Shown here in pieces: positions 56,644 through 64,000 of a DNA stretch of 64,000 nucleotides. Source of the stretch: JAQWRV01 sp045564915 (GTDB taxonomy: Bacteria; Pseudomonadota; Alphaproteobacteria; Rhodospirillales; Rhodospirillaceae); NCBI GenBank assembly GCA_045564915.1, contig JBJLGL010000001.1:558001-622000 (forward strand), given 5' to 3'. Position 1 is the stretch's first letter. Each line of letters begins with the position of its first letter. The notes under the pieces are model-generated. The model was given only the letters and a program-made list of their open reading frames with translations. It searched no databases and was not told the origin of the DNA. Made by a program: the position numbers and the translations under genes.

Positions 56644-57992
56644 ACGAGAATGTCGCTAATCGAAGTGGATGTACGTAAAGACTTGGTGCCCCACTCTGCC
56701 AGCGGAACATCCATCACCTGCATCAAAGTCAGTCCAATGCGGGACTGGGGTGCCGCATTCCCATTAATGTGTAAACCCGTCTTAACACGCCCCCCAGCCT
56801 TGCCGATTGTCATACTCGGTATACCAATCACCGAGTGAGTCTTGGCATCACTGGTATCAGTTTGGGTAAAAATAAGTAAGTTATCTAAAAGTGTACCATC
56901 GCCTTCTCTAACACTAGAAACCGTATCAAGCATGCGAGATAACGCTTGATAACCTCGCTCGTTAAACCACGCTGTTTGCACCTGGTATCCGAGATGATCA
57001 TCGGGTGGCTCTTCGTGAGACAGAATATGATGAGTAAACGTCGTGCCTCTCACCCGCGCCTCTGAGGCCGCTTGCGTGTACATCATGTTGAATACTCTCG
57101 TCTGATCACACGCAAGCGCCAATGCCAATATCTCTGAAAACGTGTCATGATTAGCATTAACAGTTTCCACTTCGTACCCGATCGGCCCCTCTTCCGGCTT
57201 CTCCGGACGGAGACATGCCTCTAAATCGGGAGGCGCTGATAGAGAAATTTCAAGCTGCTGCTCCAGTTCACGGACAGATGTGAAGTATTGATCCAAACGT
57301 GCCTTATCTTCGCTACCTACCGTGCGCACTAGCCGGGAGCGGTCATCCTCTACAGCAGACAAAACACTTTGTCTGAGCATAATACGCGGGTCCGGCTTGA
57401 AATCCTTGTCTGCAGGATCTCGAAACTCTGGGCCGAACAACTTGAGATAAAAATTAAGTGGCGACACTTCGGCGGCATTATGGTTGCCAGCGCTACGATA
57501 AGAGTAGCTATCAATCGGCCTTCCCGTGCTGGAGAGCTCTAGGGACTTAAACCGACTTTGGGCGCCAATTTTATCCGCGACTATTGTATCGAGGGTAGGT
57601 GCAGGAATCATGCCGAATCCCTGCGGAACGCTGCCAGTTTTTCCTGCAACCCATCCAGTATAGTGTACTGCACTGATTGCGCCATCGAGCGGCGTATTGA
57701 ACCCGCTGAAATAGTTTATGTATTCGTTTTTATATGGTTCGAGAGACTGACATTCATGAATAAATTCGTAGTCGGTTCCCTCGAGAACGCGCATACCGCG
57801 CCCCGGCGTGTGCCCTAGTCCACAGAACCAGGTGCCAAACCTCACAGGCAACGGCACACCCGAGGCGAGAGCATTGCCATTACCGTTCAGGAATATGTCC
57901 AGAAACGGCACACCTACACCGACAGCTGTGCCGGCCAAAGTGCCGCGCAGAAAACCACGCCTGCTGGTTCTTTCTGCTTCTGAAGGAATCAT
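56640..57992 (-). CDS. DUF1552 family protein, Tat-exported
   Basis: 450 aa. A twin-arginine signal is clear (TSRRGFLRGTLAGTAV, residues 9-24, then a hydrophobic stretch), so the protein is exported folded, often a sign of a cofactor. DUF1552 matches include GTWFCGLGHTPGRGM, FSGFNTPLDG, VHYTGWVAG, TFTHHILSHEEPP and FTQTDTSDAKTH. Function unknown; DUF1552 genes nearly always neighbour DUF1592-type genes, and here they overlap by four bases on the 5' side and four with the COG4315 gene on the 3' side. Confidence 0.92.
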   Translation of the reverse strand: MIPSEAERTSRRGFLRGTLAGTAVGVGVPFLDIFLNGNGNALASGVPLPVRFGTWFCGLGHTPGRGMRVLEGTDYEFIHECQSLEPYKNEYINYFSGFNTPLDGAISAVHYTGWVAGKTGSVPQGFGMIPAPTLDTIVADKIGAQSRFKSLELSSTGRPIDSYSYRSAGNHNAAEVSPLNFYLKLFGPEFRDPADKDFKPDPRIMLRQSVLSAVEDDRSRLVRTVGSEDKARLDQYFTSVRELEQQLEISLSAPPDLEACLRPEKPEEGPIGYEVETVNANHDTFSEILALALACDQTRVFNMMYTQAASEARVRGTTFTHHILSHEEPPDDHLGYQVQTAWFNERGYQALSRMLDTVSSVREGDGTLLDNLLIFTQTDTSDAKTHSVIGIPSMTIGKAGGRVKTGLHINGNAAPQSRIGLTLMQVMDVPLAEWGTKSLRTSTSISDILV

Positions 57993-59659
57993 GAACCCGA
58001 CACTCCCCTCGTCTTCGCAAGACTTCCAACCTCAGTTTGGGCATCTCCCTCTTCTTGTGGAGAGGTTACCGCAAAGAAATTCTCACTCGCAACAATAGAG
58101 CGAAGTAAAGGCTTGAAACGGTAATCCCCCTCCTCAAACTCCCGCATGAGAAAACTGATCCATTCCCTAGAATCTCGGCCTGGCGCACGTGCCAATCCAT
58201 ACGCCAGCGTTCTTTGAACCAGACAGGCTGGAATACCTAGGTTCTGACTTAGAGCATCCGCCAGCCCTATCTGATCCTCGTAAGCAATACCATCAAGATT
58301 GCCACTGGCGTCTATGTTCTGACCCACGTCCTTTGCTCTGAACTGACCCGCGCCGTCATAGTTTTCGAGTGACAGGCCGATTTCATCCGTAAGTCTATGA
58401 CAGCCTGCGCAGGACGGGACAGAGTTGTGAATATCAAGCCGCTCACGCGCGACTATTTGTTGAGAATTGGGAGCGTTAAAGACACTAAAATCGACATCTC
58501 CGGGCGGATCTGGAATTTCTTGGCATAACAACAATTCTCTAACTGCCTTGCCTCGAATAGTTGGCGAGCTCCGTCCCGGATGAGAGTGCAAAGCGATAAA
58601 CCCTGCTAGAGATTGAATGCCCGCACGGCCTTCTTCTTCTGTGAACTCATAATGTGTCCACAAATCAGGCTCTGATATTGGAGTTCTATACACCCTGCCG
58701 AGGGGTCCGCTCATGAATGTTTCGCGGGTTGTAAATAGCTCGCGGTAATCCGCACCTTTATCCAGCAGATGATACTCAATTGTCAAAAGCAATTGTTCGC
58801 GTGCGTCATCGATAACCTGGGGATCAAAGGCTGGGTATATAAGGTTGTCCTTCTCGAGATGATCGAATTCATCAAGTTGGAGCATGTCCGCGAAGAAGGC
58901 TTGCACACCAGCACGCAGCCGCGACGACTTCATCATACGGTCTATTTGGCTCTCTAAACCCTTGCTAGTAGACAATGCACCGGACTCAGCGGCTTCTAGC
59001 AAGTCCGAATCTGGTGTTGTATTCCAGAGAAAGAAACTTAACCGCGCGGCCTTTGCATAGTCAGTCAATTCAGCTCTCACACTATTTTCCACGTCATCAA
59101 TGACGAAAAGAAAATTTGGACTAATCAGCAATGACGTCAGACCAAACGCAAGTCCCTCATAAAAACTGCTTAGTTGCAGGCTTGCGGCATTCGCCAAGTC
59201 GGTAACTTGGGAGAGCTCTACCTTGTCGAGAGGACGACGGAATAAAAAGCGTCCAACAGGCTCCAGGAAAGCCTTTGCGCAGGTCTCGTCAGGTTCATCC
59301 TGTCGGATGGGGGCACATGGAACAAACAATACCCTATTGCGCTCATTAACAACTTGCTCTGCAATAGAATGTGCAAGTCTCTCATATTTATCAAAGCTTG
59401 ACGCCGATATGGTTGAGTTACCCGCGCCAATAGCGACGAGCCCATCCTGCCGTAAGATTGGGTCGAAATTTCCCGCTACATTAATATGGTCACCAAATAG
59501 ATCCGCTATAACATTACGGTACTGCTGTTCCGTCAAACGCCGAAGAGTCGGCTCGAATCCCTCCACTTGAGGTTCCTGATCTCCACAGGCCGTTAAAGCC
59601 AATAGCAAAGCGATCGCCGTGAGCACATTTCTAAATAAAGGGGTTTCCGGGGCGGTCAT
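57989..59659 (-). CDS. DUF1592/DUF1588/DUF1585-type exported lipoprotein with CxxCH
   Basis: 556 aa. Lipobox LTAC at residues 22-25 marks it as a lipoprotein. The domain order follows the DUF1587-1595-1592-1588-1585 architecture: RLTEQQYRNVIADLFG; GRFLFRRPLDKVEL; KAARLSFFLWNTTPDSDLL; HSHPGRSSPTIRGKAV; SVPSCAGCHRLTDEIGLSLENYD; FKPLLRSIVASENF. The CAGCH at about residues 417-421 is a possible c-type heme site but is also a standard part of DUF1588. ATGA overlaps tie it to both neighbours. Role unknown; probably redox-linked envelope function. Confidence 0.92.
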   Translation of the reverse strand: MTAPETPLFRNVLTAIALLLALTACGDQEPQVEGFEPTLRRLTEQQYRNVIADLFGDHINVAGNFDPILRQDGLVAIGAGNSTISASSFDKYERLAHSIAEQVVNERNRVLFVPCAPIRQDEPDETCAKAFLEPVGRFLFRRPLDKVELSQVTDLANAASLQLSSFYEGLAFGLTSLLISPNFLFVIDDVENSVRAELTDYAKAARLSFFLWNTTPDSDLLEAAESGALSTSKGLESQIDRMMKSSRLRAGVQAFFADMLQLDEFDHLEKDNLIYPAFDPQVIDDAREQLLLTIEYHLLDKGADYRELFTTRETFMSGPLGRVYRTPISEPDLWTHYEFTEEEGRAGIQSLAGFIALHSHPGRSSPTIRGKAVRELLLCQEIPDPPGDVDFSVFNAPNSQQIVARERLDIHNSVPSCAGCHRLTDEIGLSLENYDGAGQFRAKDVGQNIDASGNLDGIAYEDQIGLADALSQNLGIPACLVQRTLAYGLARAPGRDSREWISFLMREFEEGDYRFKPLLRSIVASENFFAVTSPQEEGDAQTEVGSLAKTRGVSGS

Positions 59660-60838
59660 TCTCGCACACGAGCAATATTTTCAGCCAAACGTTCCGCATC
59701 ACTTTTTTTATCATCTAAAATGATAAATCCAGCAACGGCTTCAAATGTAAAGGCAGACGATAGAGCAGTACACTCACCTGTTTTAGGATCTGGATACCCG
59801 TCCGCCAGGTCATGGGCTGCGATATAAATGGCAGGGCAGTTGTATTGCCCCACGGGCACGTCGTGTTGAACCTTTTGAATATGGTCCCAGAAATCCAAAA
59901 CGGGACGATAGCCAGCCCAAAGACCCTTAGCCCTTGTGCCGTTCTCATTGATCACCATTTCAATCTGGAAGTCTCGAAGCACCATTTCGGTAGCCCCATC
60001 ATTACCATAGATCGGCAGAACGACGTCACCGGGCTCGGTCGTCAAAACACCATCTAAGATCTTGCCAGAAACAGCATCGCCATATCGGCCTTTGACAGTC
60101 TGATAACTACCGTAAGGAACAATTTGCCCTGTTGTGTCAAAATGAAGAGAAGTCGACGATAAATAGAACGAAACTTCTACGTTTTCATCGTTATGGGGAT
60201 CATCGACGTTCGCGATATCAATAAGAATAATTCCCTTACTCTCATCCTGTCGTTCGCGATTGGCGTGTGGCTCTAAGTAACCCTCTGACCGGTAACCATA
60301 GACACAACCCATCAGTCTATAGAGTTGATTATCCACACCCGAAGTTTTGCCGTCCGGGGTTTGGAAGTTGTTGTGCGCACAGGTGTTGGACGTCGCCTTG
60401 CCATCAGTATTTCCATCCAAATTCAGGCCGAACGAATATTTGCCTGTTACGGTTCGCATCGGTGGATCGGTAACTGAACTCAGGGTGCCAGCACACATCT
60501 TCGTCGTTCGGACCACGGAGATATTGGTTGGGACGCCGCGGTAGGTCTAAGACTTGCAGCGTACCCCCACCAGTCTCGATTTCCTTTTCTTCGGGTGAAA
60601 GGGCGTTAAACCACACCTCATCATTACCAATGACAATCCCTTCCGGACACTCTTCCATGTATTCCGTATCATATATCGCCGTGTACCATGATTCGACGAC
60701 AAACCCGAGTTTGCCTTCATTGGCAGCCGCCACCTCACGAGAGACACCCGCCAGCGACAGAGTTAGAATCACACAAGCGGTCAAACGGGAGGCCTTTATC
60801 AAAAGCAACGTAATGACACTTCGAGTTTTCAGTCTCAT
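59656..60838 (-). pseudogene. Exported protein of unknown family, split by a single-base frameshift
   Basis: The ATG at 60838 has AAGGA seven bases upstream and starts a protein with a signal peptide that reads well to HPE near 60482. The frame then degrades into SYRSTDANRNRQIF and stops at 60404. From about 60475 onward another frame continues with the plausible sequence VTDPPMRTVTGKYSFGLNLDG through to 59656. Removing one T of minus-strand GAGTTCAG (60477-60478) gives HPESVTDPPMRT and a single 393-aa product. So this is one gene with a one-base insertion, or a sequencing error. Its end overlaps the DUF1592 gene by ATGA. No family recognised. Confidence 0.8.
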
Positions 60839-60884
60839 TGCTACTTCCTTAGAGTAAGTCATCTCAATTTTTTCACACTACATT

Positions 60885-61487
60885 CTAGCGCTTAGGTGCA
60901 TGACCATACTTTGCTTGCACTTTCTCAAAGTTAGGTGGTGGCACTGTATCAACCTTACCGCGCAACTCGCCATGGTCGAACTTCTCTGTCTTTAGAAGAA
61001 TATAGGTCCACCCCAATAGCATGTATTGAATGTGGGCATCGGACACCTTCGTGGTTCCAGCGATCGGACTCCTCAACCCGTTCACCCCAAGGTCGATTAT
61101 CGCGACCGCGTTTGTCCCGGGCTGTGCTGGCCCATGAAGTGTTATCCCCGTGGGGAGTGAGGTTAGGTTGTGATATTCCACGTCCCATGTCATCTCCATG
61201 GTATTGATATCGAATCGTACCTTTGCAAATCCCACTCCATCACTTTGGGTCAATATGGTTTGGTGCCGCGCGGATAGGTCCGCCTCAAAAAGCCGGATAC
61301 CTCCCCACAGGTCTGTTTCGTTCGAATTGGGCGCTGCATAAGCTGAATCTATTGCGCTAATACTGAATAGGATGAGAAAATATTTTTTTGCCCAGACAAT
61401 CGCACCCTTACTTATATTATTAATTCGACATCGACTCAAAATGAACGCTTCACCTCTTAAGCGTATTTTCCTGATTGAGTAGCACAT
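60885..61487 (-). CDS. CHRD-domain exported protein
   Basis: About 200 aa from the ATG at 61487; the start is uncertain (frame open to 61526), because the hydrophobic signal (KKYFLILFSISAIDSAYAAP) lies unusually far in, at about residues 34-54. The rest is a CHRD-like domain: WGGIRLFEADLSA, VRFDINTMEMTWDVEYHNL, TGITLHGPAQPGTNA, and the ending WTYILLKTEKFDHGELRGKV. CHRD proteins are exported, immunoglobulin-like and of unknown function in bacteria. It lies 46 bp upstream of the frameshifted gene and probably heads the DUF1592/DUF1552 operon. Confidence 0.75.
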   Translation of the reverse strand: MCYSIRKIRLRGEAFILSRCRINNISKGAIVWAKKYFLILFSISAIDSAYAAPNSNETDLWGGIRLFEADLSARHQTILTQSDGVGFAKVRFDINTMEMTWDVEYHNLTSLPTGITLHGPAQPGTNAVAIIDLGVNGLRSPIAGTTKVSDAHIQYMLLGWTYILLKTEKFDHGELRGKVDTVPPPNFEKVQAKYGHAPKR

Positions 61488-61625
61488 CCTGATTGCAGCC
61501 TTTTCCCAAGCATGACTATTAGACATCTACAAATCTAGACTAATAGTCTCCTATAGTCATCTTTGCCTTTTCAGGTCACTTCTACATTTTCGATATGACT
61601 TGATTTTGCCAACAGGCGTGATGCC

Positions 61626-61638
61626 AATCAGGGTGATT
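61626..61638. repeat. Short inverted repeat AATCA-GGG-TGATT upstream of the alpha/beta hydrolase gene
   Basis: Perfect five-base arms in the 222-bp gap between the CHRD gene and the divergent alpha/beta hydrolase gene. Possible operator; weak on its own. Nothing else recognisable was seen in this gap. Confidence 0.25.
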
Positions 61639-61772
61639 GTAAAATAAAAAGGTGTTATCTAAATTTGAATCACTAATATTAGGGAATATGTTTCTTATGC
61701 TACTCAGAATAGAGATCTTTCTAGCATCCGCCTTACTCAGGCCTGGCTGTGGCACGCAGGATATGGATTCCG

Positions 61773-62618
61773 ATGGAAATTGATCGCGCTTTTATTCGCT
61801 TAGAGGAAGGGTTAGTCCACATTCGTACCTGTGGGAAGGAAGACGGCGACCATTTGCCGGTTTATATCGCCCATCCCTCGCCAGCCTCCGCCCGGGGCAT
61901 GGAGCCCATTATAAAGCTTTTTGGCAAGACCCGCCGCGTCATTGCACCCGATACTCTAGGTAATGGCGACTCTGCTCCTCCTCTCGAAGATAAACCCGAA
62001 ATCGAATATTTCGCTGATAGTGTTATTCGTTTAATGGATGCAATGAATATTGAAAAAGTAGACTTTTACGGCAGTCATACTGGCGGGCGGATTGGTTGCG
62101 AACTTGCCACCAAATATCCCAGTCGGTTTCGCCGCGTTGTTCTGGACGGGATAGTCGAATACGATTCTGAGTTAAAGGCGCAGATTATTGAAAACTACGC
62201 GCCAGCTATTGAGCCCGATGAACATGGCGGCCATTTATTGTGGGCGTTTAATTTTGTGCGTGATCAAGCGTTCTTCTTTCCCTATTTTATGCGTGATCCG
62301 GAGCATGCCATGAAAAATCCAGGGCGAACGCCAGAGCATCTTCACGCACACACTGTCGACGTCTTGAAAGGTCTCACCACCTATCACAAACCTTACCTTG
62401 CCGCATTTCGTTACCCGGCTAGAAGCCGCATGCCTTTAATCAAGACCCAAACGTTAGTGATGGCCGGAGAGTCCGATCCACCCCATTTGATCCGCGGTAC
62501 GGAAGAAATGGCAATGTTATCCGACTTAGCTGAAATGAAATTAGTGGGTCTTGGCCCAAAGCCTAAAGTCGACGCAGCGTTAGAGTTTTTCGATAGGGTG
62601 TCCGAAAGCGCGCTATAG
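61773..62618 (+). CDS. Alpha/beta-hydrolase-fold protein with degenerate catalytic triad
   Basis: 281 aa from the ATG at 61773; a GTG at 61749 is also possible. The fold is clear: VYIAHPSPASARGMEPIIKL (strand 3 and oxyanion side), RRVIAPDTLGNGDSAPP, KVDFYGSHTGGRIGCELA, RVVLDGIVEYD and TLVMAGESDPPH. At the nucleophile elbow the G-x-Nu-x-G pattern reads G-S-H-T-G, putting His (codon 62076-62078) where Ser, Asp or Cys is expected. The C-terminal catalytic His region reads GLGPKPKVDAALEFF, with no His. It may bind a ligand without hydrolysing it, or use other chemistry. Confidence 0.82.
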   Translation: MEIDRAFIRLEEGLVHIRTCGKEDGDHLPVYIAHPSPASARGMEPIIKLFGKTRRVIAPDTLGNGDSAPPLEDKPEIEYFADSVIRLMDAMNIEKVDFYGSHTGGRIGCELATKYPSRFRRVVLDGIVEYDSELKAQIIENYAPAIEPDEHGGHLLWAFNFVRDQAFFFPYFMRDPEHAMKNPGRTPEHLHAHTVDVLKGLTTYHKPYLAAFRYPARSRMPLIKTQTLVMAGESDPPHLIRGTEEMAMLSDLAEMKLVGLGPKPKVDAALEFFDRVSESAL

Positions 62619-62687
62619 GCAGTTAGCGGAAAACACACATGTTAGCACGTCTAGATCTGCTGTCTTCACAGGCCCTTGAGGATGTTA

Positions 62688-62710
62688 GAGCAAAGAACAG
62701 TTGCTCTTTA
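62688..62710 (+). terminator. Weak hairpin downstream of the alpha/beta hydrolase gene
   Basis: GAGCAA and TTGCTC form a six-pair stem with a seven-base loop, followed only by TTTAAA. It is a marginal intrinsic terminator about 70 bp after the stop. Confidence 0.25.
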
Positions 62711-62823
62711 AAGGGCTTCTGCAAGGTAAAAAGGCATCTGGCGAATGTGGGGCTACTATTGTAGTTCCTCAGTTAGCCTTTTAGCCAATCGCTCGATCAG
62801 AACACCTTGTTTTCATAAAATGC

Positions 62824-64000
62824 CTAGAGCTGACTCAAATCTAAAACTGCGGCTTGATCAATCCAGGCCTTCAGCAATAGGTCATTCGTAAATTTTGCAG
62901 CAACAGCATCCCCCTTAGCAGCATAAGCCTGTTCCAAACCGTACAGCGACCAGGCGTTATTGGGCGCAAGTATGAGACTAGCCTTAAACTCTTGAATGGA
63001 ATCATCGACTTGGCCTGCGGCAAGATAGGCTGCCCCCAATGATTGGCGAATGGGATAATACCAGTATGGTGGTTCCATGTAATTAATAGTGTCCTGCAAT
63101 TCTGCGCCGGCTTCGAATCGCTTGATCGCCACTCCTAAATCTCCCTCCGCTTGCGCAATGCGCCCAAGAGAGACCTGCTGTGCAATCGATAACAAAACTT
63201 GTGCAGGCACTCCACCAGCTGACAAAGCCCGAAAGTTAGCGCTATCGTTTAATTCCGCTATAGCATCGACTTCTGTATAAGCCTTAGAGAACTGCTTTTG
63301 TTTTGCAAATGCTATAGCCCGAGCATAATGCCACATGGCCTGAACGTAAGGCGCACCTTCTGATGGTTCTGGCAAAGACAGAATAGTTTCTGCTTCACTA
63401 AACTGAGCGTGGGCAAATAAGGGTGCCACTTTAATTGGGTGTGCATACGTCGCTGCTTCTATGCCATCGTTTGGAAGAATCTCATCAATCTTGGCAGCAA
63501 ATTCAATGCTTGTCCGGGCATCACCCGCCATCTGTGCAGAGACGAGAACAAAGTGCACATTGTGCGGATAGTATCCCAGTTCATACATGCCACCCTTTAT
63601 GGCCTCTGGACGCTGGAAATATGCCTCGTCAGTGGAAACTGCAACCAGGTTTGTCTCTAATGAGTCTTTGTAACGACCGATTCGATAATAGATATGCGAG
63701 GGCATGTGGACGATGTGCCCCGCGCCTGGCATTAGACCGAGCAATGTGTCAGCGAAAGGCTCTGCTCTCTCAGGTTTAGTTGAAGCTTCCACCAGATGTA
63801 TATAAAGGTGAATCGCTCCAGGGTGGTCTGGGTTTTTTGCAAGCACTCCCTCCACCATAGAAACAGCTTGGCCGTTGCGTCCGGCTGCCGTCCTTCCGTC
63901 GGCTTCCCAATAGGTCCAGGGGTTTTCATTCATGATTGCAGCAGCGGTAATCAAAGCGATCTCTAGGTCCTCTGGAAAGGCTGCCTGAACCTCCAGCATT
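62824..64000 (-). CDS. TPR-repeat protein, partial (5' end beyond window)
   Basis: The last 391 or so residues are present; the frame is open to the right edge and no convincing start is seen, so the N-terminus lies outside. Tetratricopeptide-like helices recur: AVSMVEGVLAKNPDHPGAIHLYIHL, RFEAGAELQDTINYMEPPYW, and SLILAPNNAWSLYGLEQAYA. PGAGHIVHMPSHIYYRIGRY is a distinctive conserved block of a widespread but uncharacterised family, often with an upstream exported portion. Scaffold or binding role likely; nothing specific can be said. Confidence 0.85.
   Translation of the reverse strand, partial: MLEVQAAFPEDLEIALITAAAIMNENPWTYWEADGRTAAGRNGQAVSMVEGVLAKNPDHPGAIHLYIHLVEASTKPERAEPFADTLLGLMPGAGHIVHMPSHIYYRIGRYKDSLETNLVAVSTDEAYFQRPEAIKGGMYELGYYPHNVHFVLVSAQMAGDARTSIEFAAKIDEILPNDGIEAATYAHPIKVAPLFAHAQFSEAETILSLPEPSEGAPYVQAMWHYARAIAFAKQKQFSKAYTEVDAIAELNDSANFRALSAGGVPAQVLLSIAQQVSLGRIAQAEGDLGVAIKRFEAGAELQDTINYMEPPYWYYPIRQSLGAAYLAAGQVDDSIQEFKASLILAPNNAWSLYGLEQAYAAKGDAVAAKFTNDLLLKAWIDQAAVLDLSQL

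Noticed and set aside
60470..60490. Programmed ribosomal frameshift in the exported protein gene
   Set aside because: No slippery heptamer or stimulatory structure is evident at the junction; a plain indel or sequencing error is simpler.
1..64000. CRISPR arrays, tRNA or rRNA genes, insertion sequences, prophage
   Set aside because: No regularly spaced repeats, cloverleaf-like segments with acceptor and T-arm patterns, transposase or phage genes were recognised by eye; a dedicated tool could still find a weak case.

Overview
The window looks like a chromosomal segment of a proteobacterium, most likely an uncultured-type, probably marine, alphaproteobacterium of moderate GC (judged by eye, not computed). 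The evidence is gene order and content: miaA-ilvB-ilvH, pepA near lptF-lptD-surA-pdxA-rsmA, phaA divergent from phaR, a queA-tgt-queG operon, and an orphan form II CoxL-type molybdenum hydroxylase. The species cannot be named from sequence alone. No tRNA, rRNA, CRISPR array, integrase or insertion sequence was seen.

1-11.8 kb, housekeeping. On the minus strand are DUF1015-miaA, a clear intrinsic terminator, ilvB-ilvH (the latter cut by the window edge), and pepA upstream of them. On the plus strand are a CoxL-like hydroxylase, a CysQ/IMPase phosphatase, Sua5/TsaC and a GlcD-type FAD oxidase.

11.9-26.7 kb, outer-membrane biogenesis. lptF and lptD (no lptG between them), then surA, pdxA, rsmA and a sodium:solute symporter all run on the plus strand. 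A five-gene minus-strand block sits between lptD and surA: a His/Cys-rich small exported protein, TolC-type channel, His-rich adaptor, RND pump and small periplasmic protein. It is a CzcCBA/Cus-type metal efflux module that appears inserted into the lpt-surA locus.

26.8-35.3 kb. Thiolase phaA and a SnoaL-like protein are divergent from the PHA regulator phaR, across a 617-bp gap that holds several inverted repeats. The queuosine operon queA-tgt-queG follows; its Tgt has lost two of the three zinc-binding cysteines. An exported subtilase with a duplicated C-terminal domain comes next.

35.6-47.1 kb, surface polysaccharide locus. It holds a Wzx-like flippase, two large GT-C-like membrane proteins, an unrecognised GT-B-like protein, a DegT aminotransferase, a Wzz-like chain-length protein, a fused GT4/phosphoglycosyl transferase and a Wzy/ligase-like membrane protein. 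Together these could initiate, extend, flip and polymerise one glycan.

47.1-51.4 kb. TauE permease, dienelactone hydrolase, DapA-family lyase and leuC (without leuD), all on the minus strand, plus a candidate 56-codon gene with a strong ribosome-binding site.

51.3-61.5 kb, the most unusual region. All clear genes here are on the minus strand: a CHRD-domain exported protein, a frameshifted exported protein, a DUF1592-type lipoprotein with a CxxCH motif, a Tat-exported DUF1552 protein, a three-repeat COG4315-type exported protein, then an MFS transporter and a TonB-dependent receptor. The four genes from the frameshifted one to the COG4315 protein are chained by ATGA stop/start overlaps, so they are very probably one transcription unit encoding a multi-component cell-envelope system of unknown function. 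The window ends with an alpha/beta hydrolase-fold protein whose catalytic triad looks degenerate and a truncated TPR protein.
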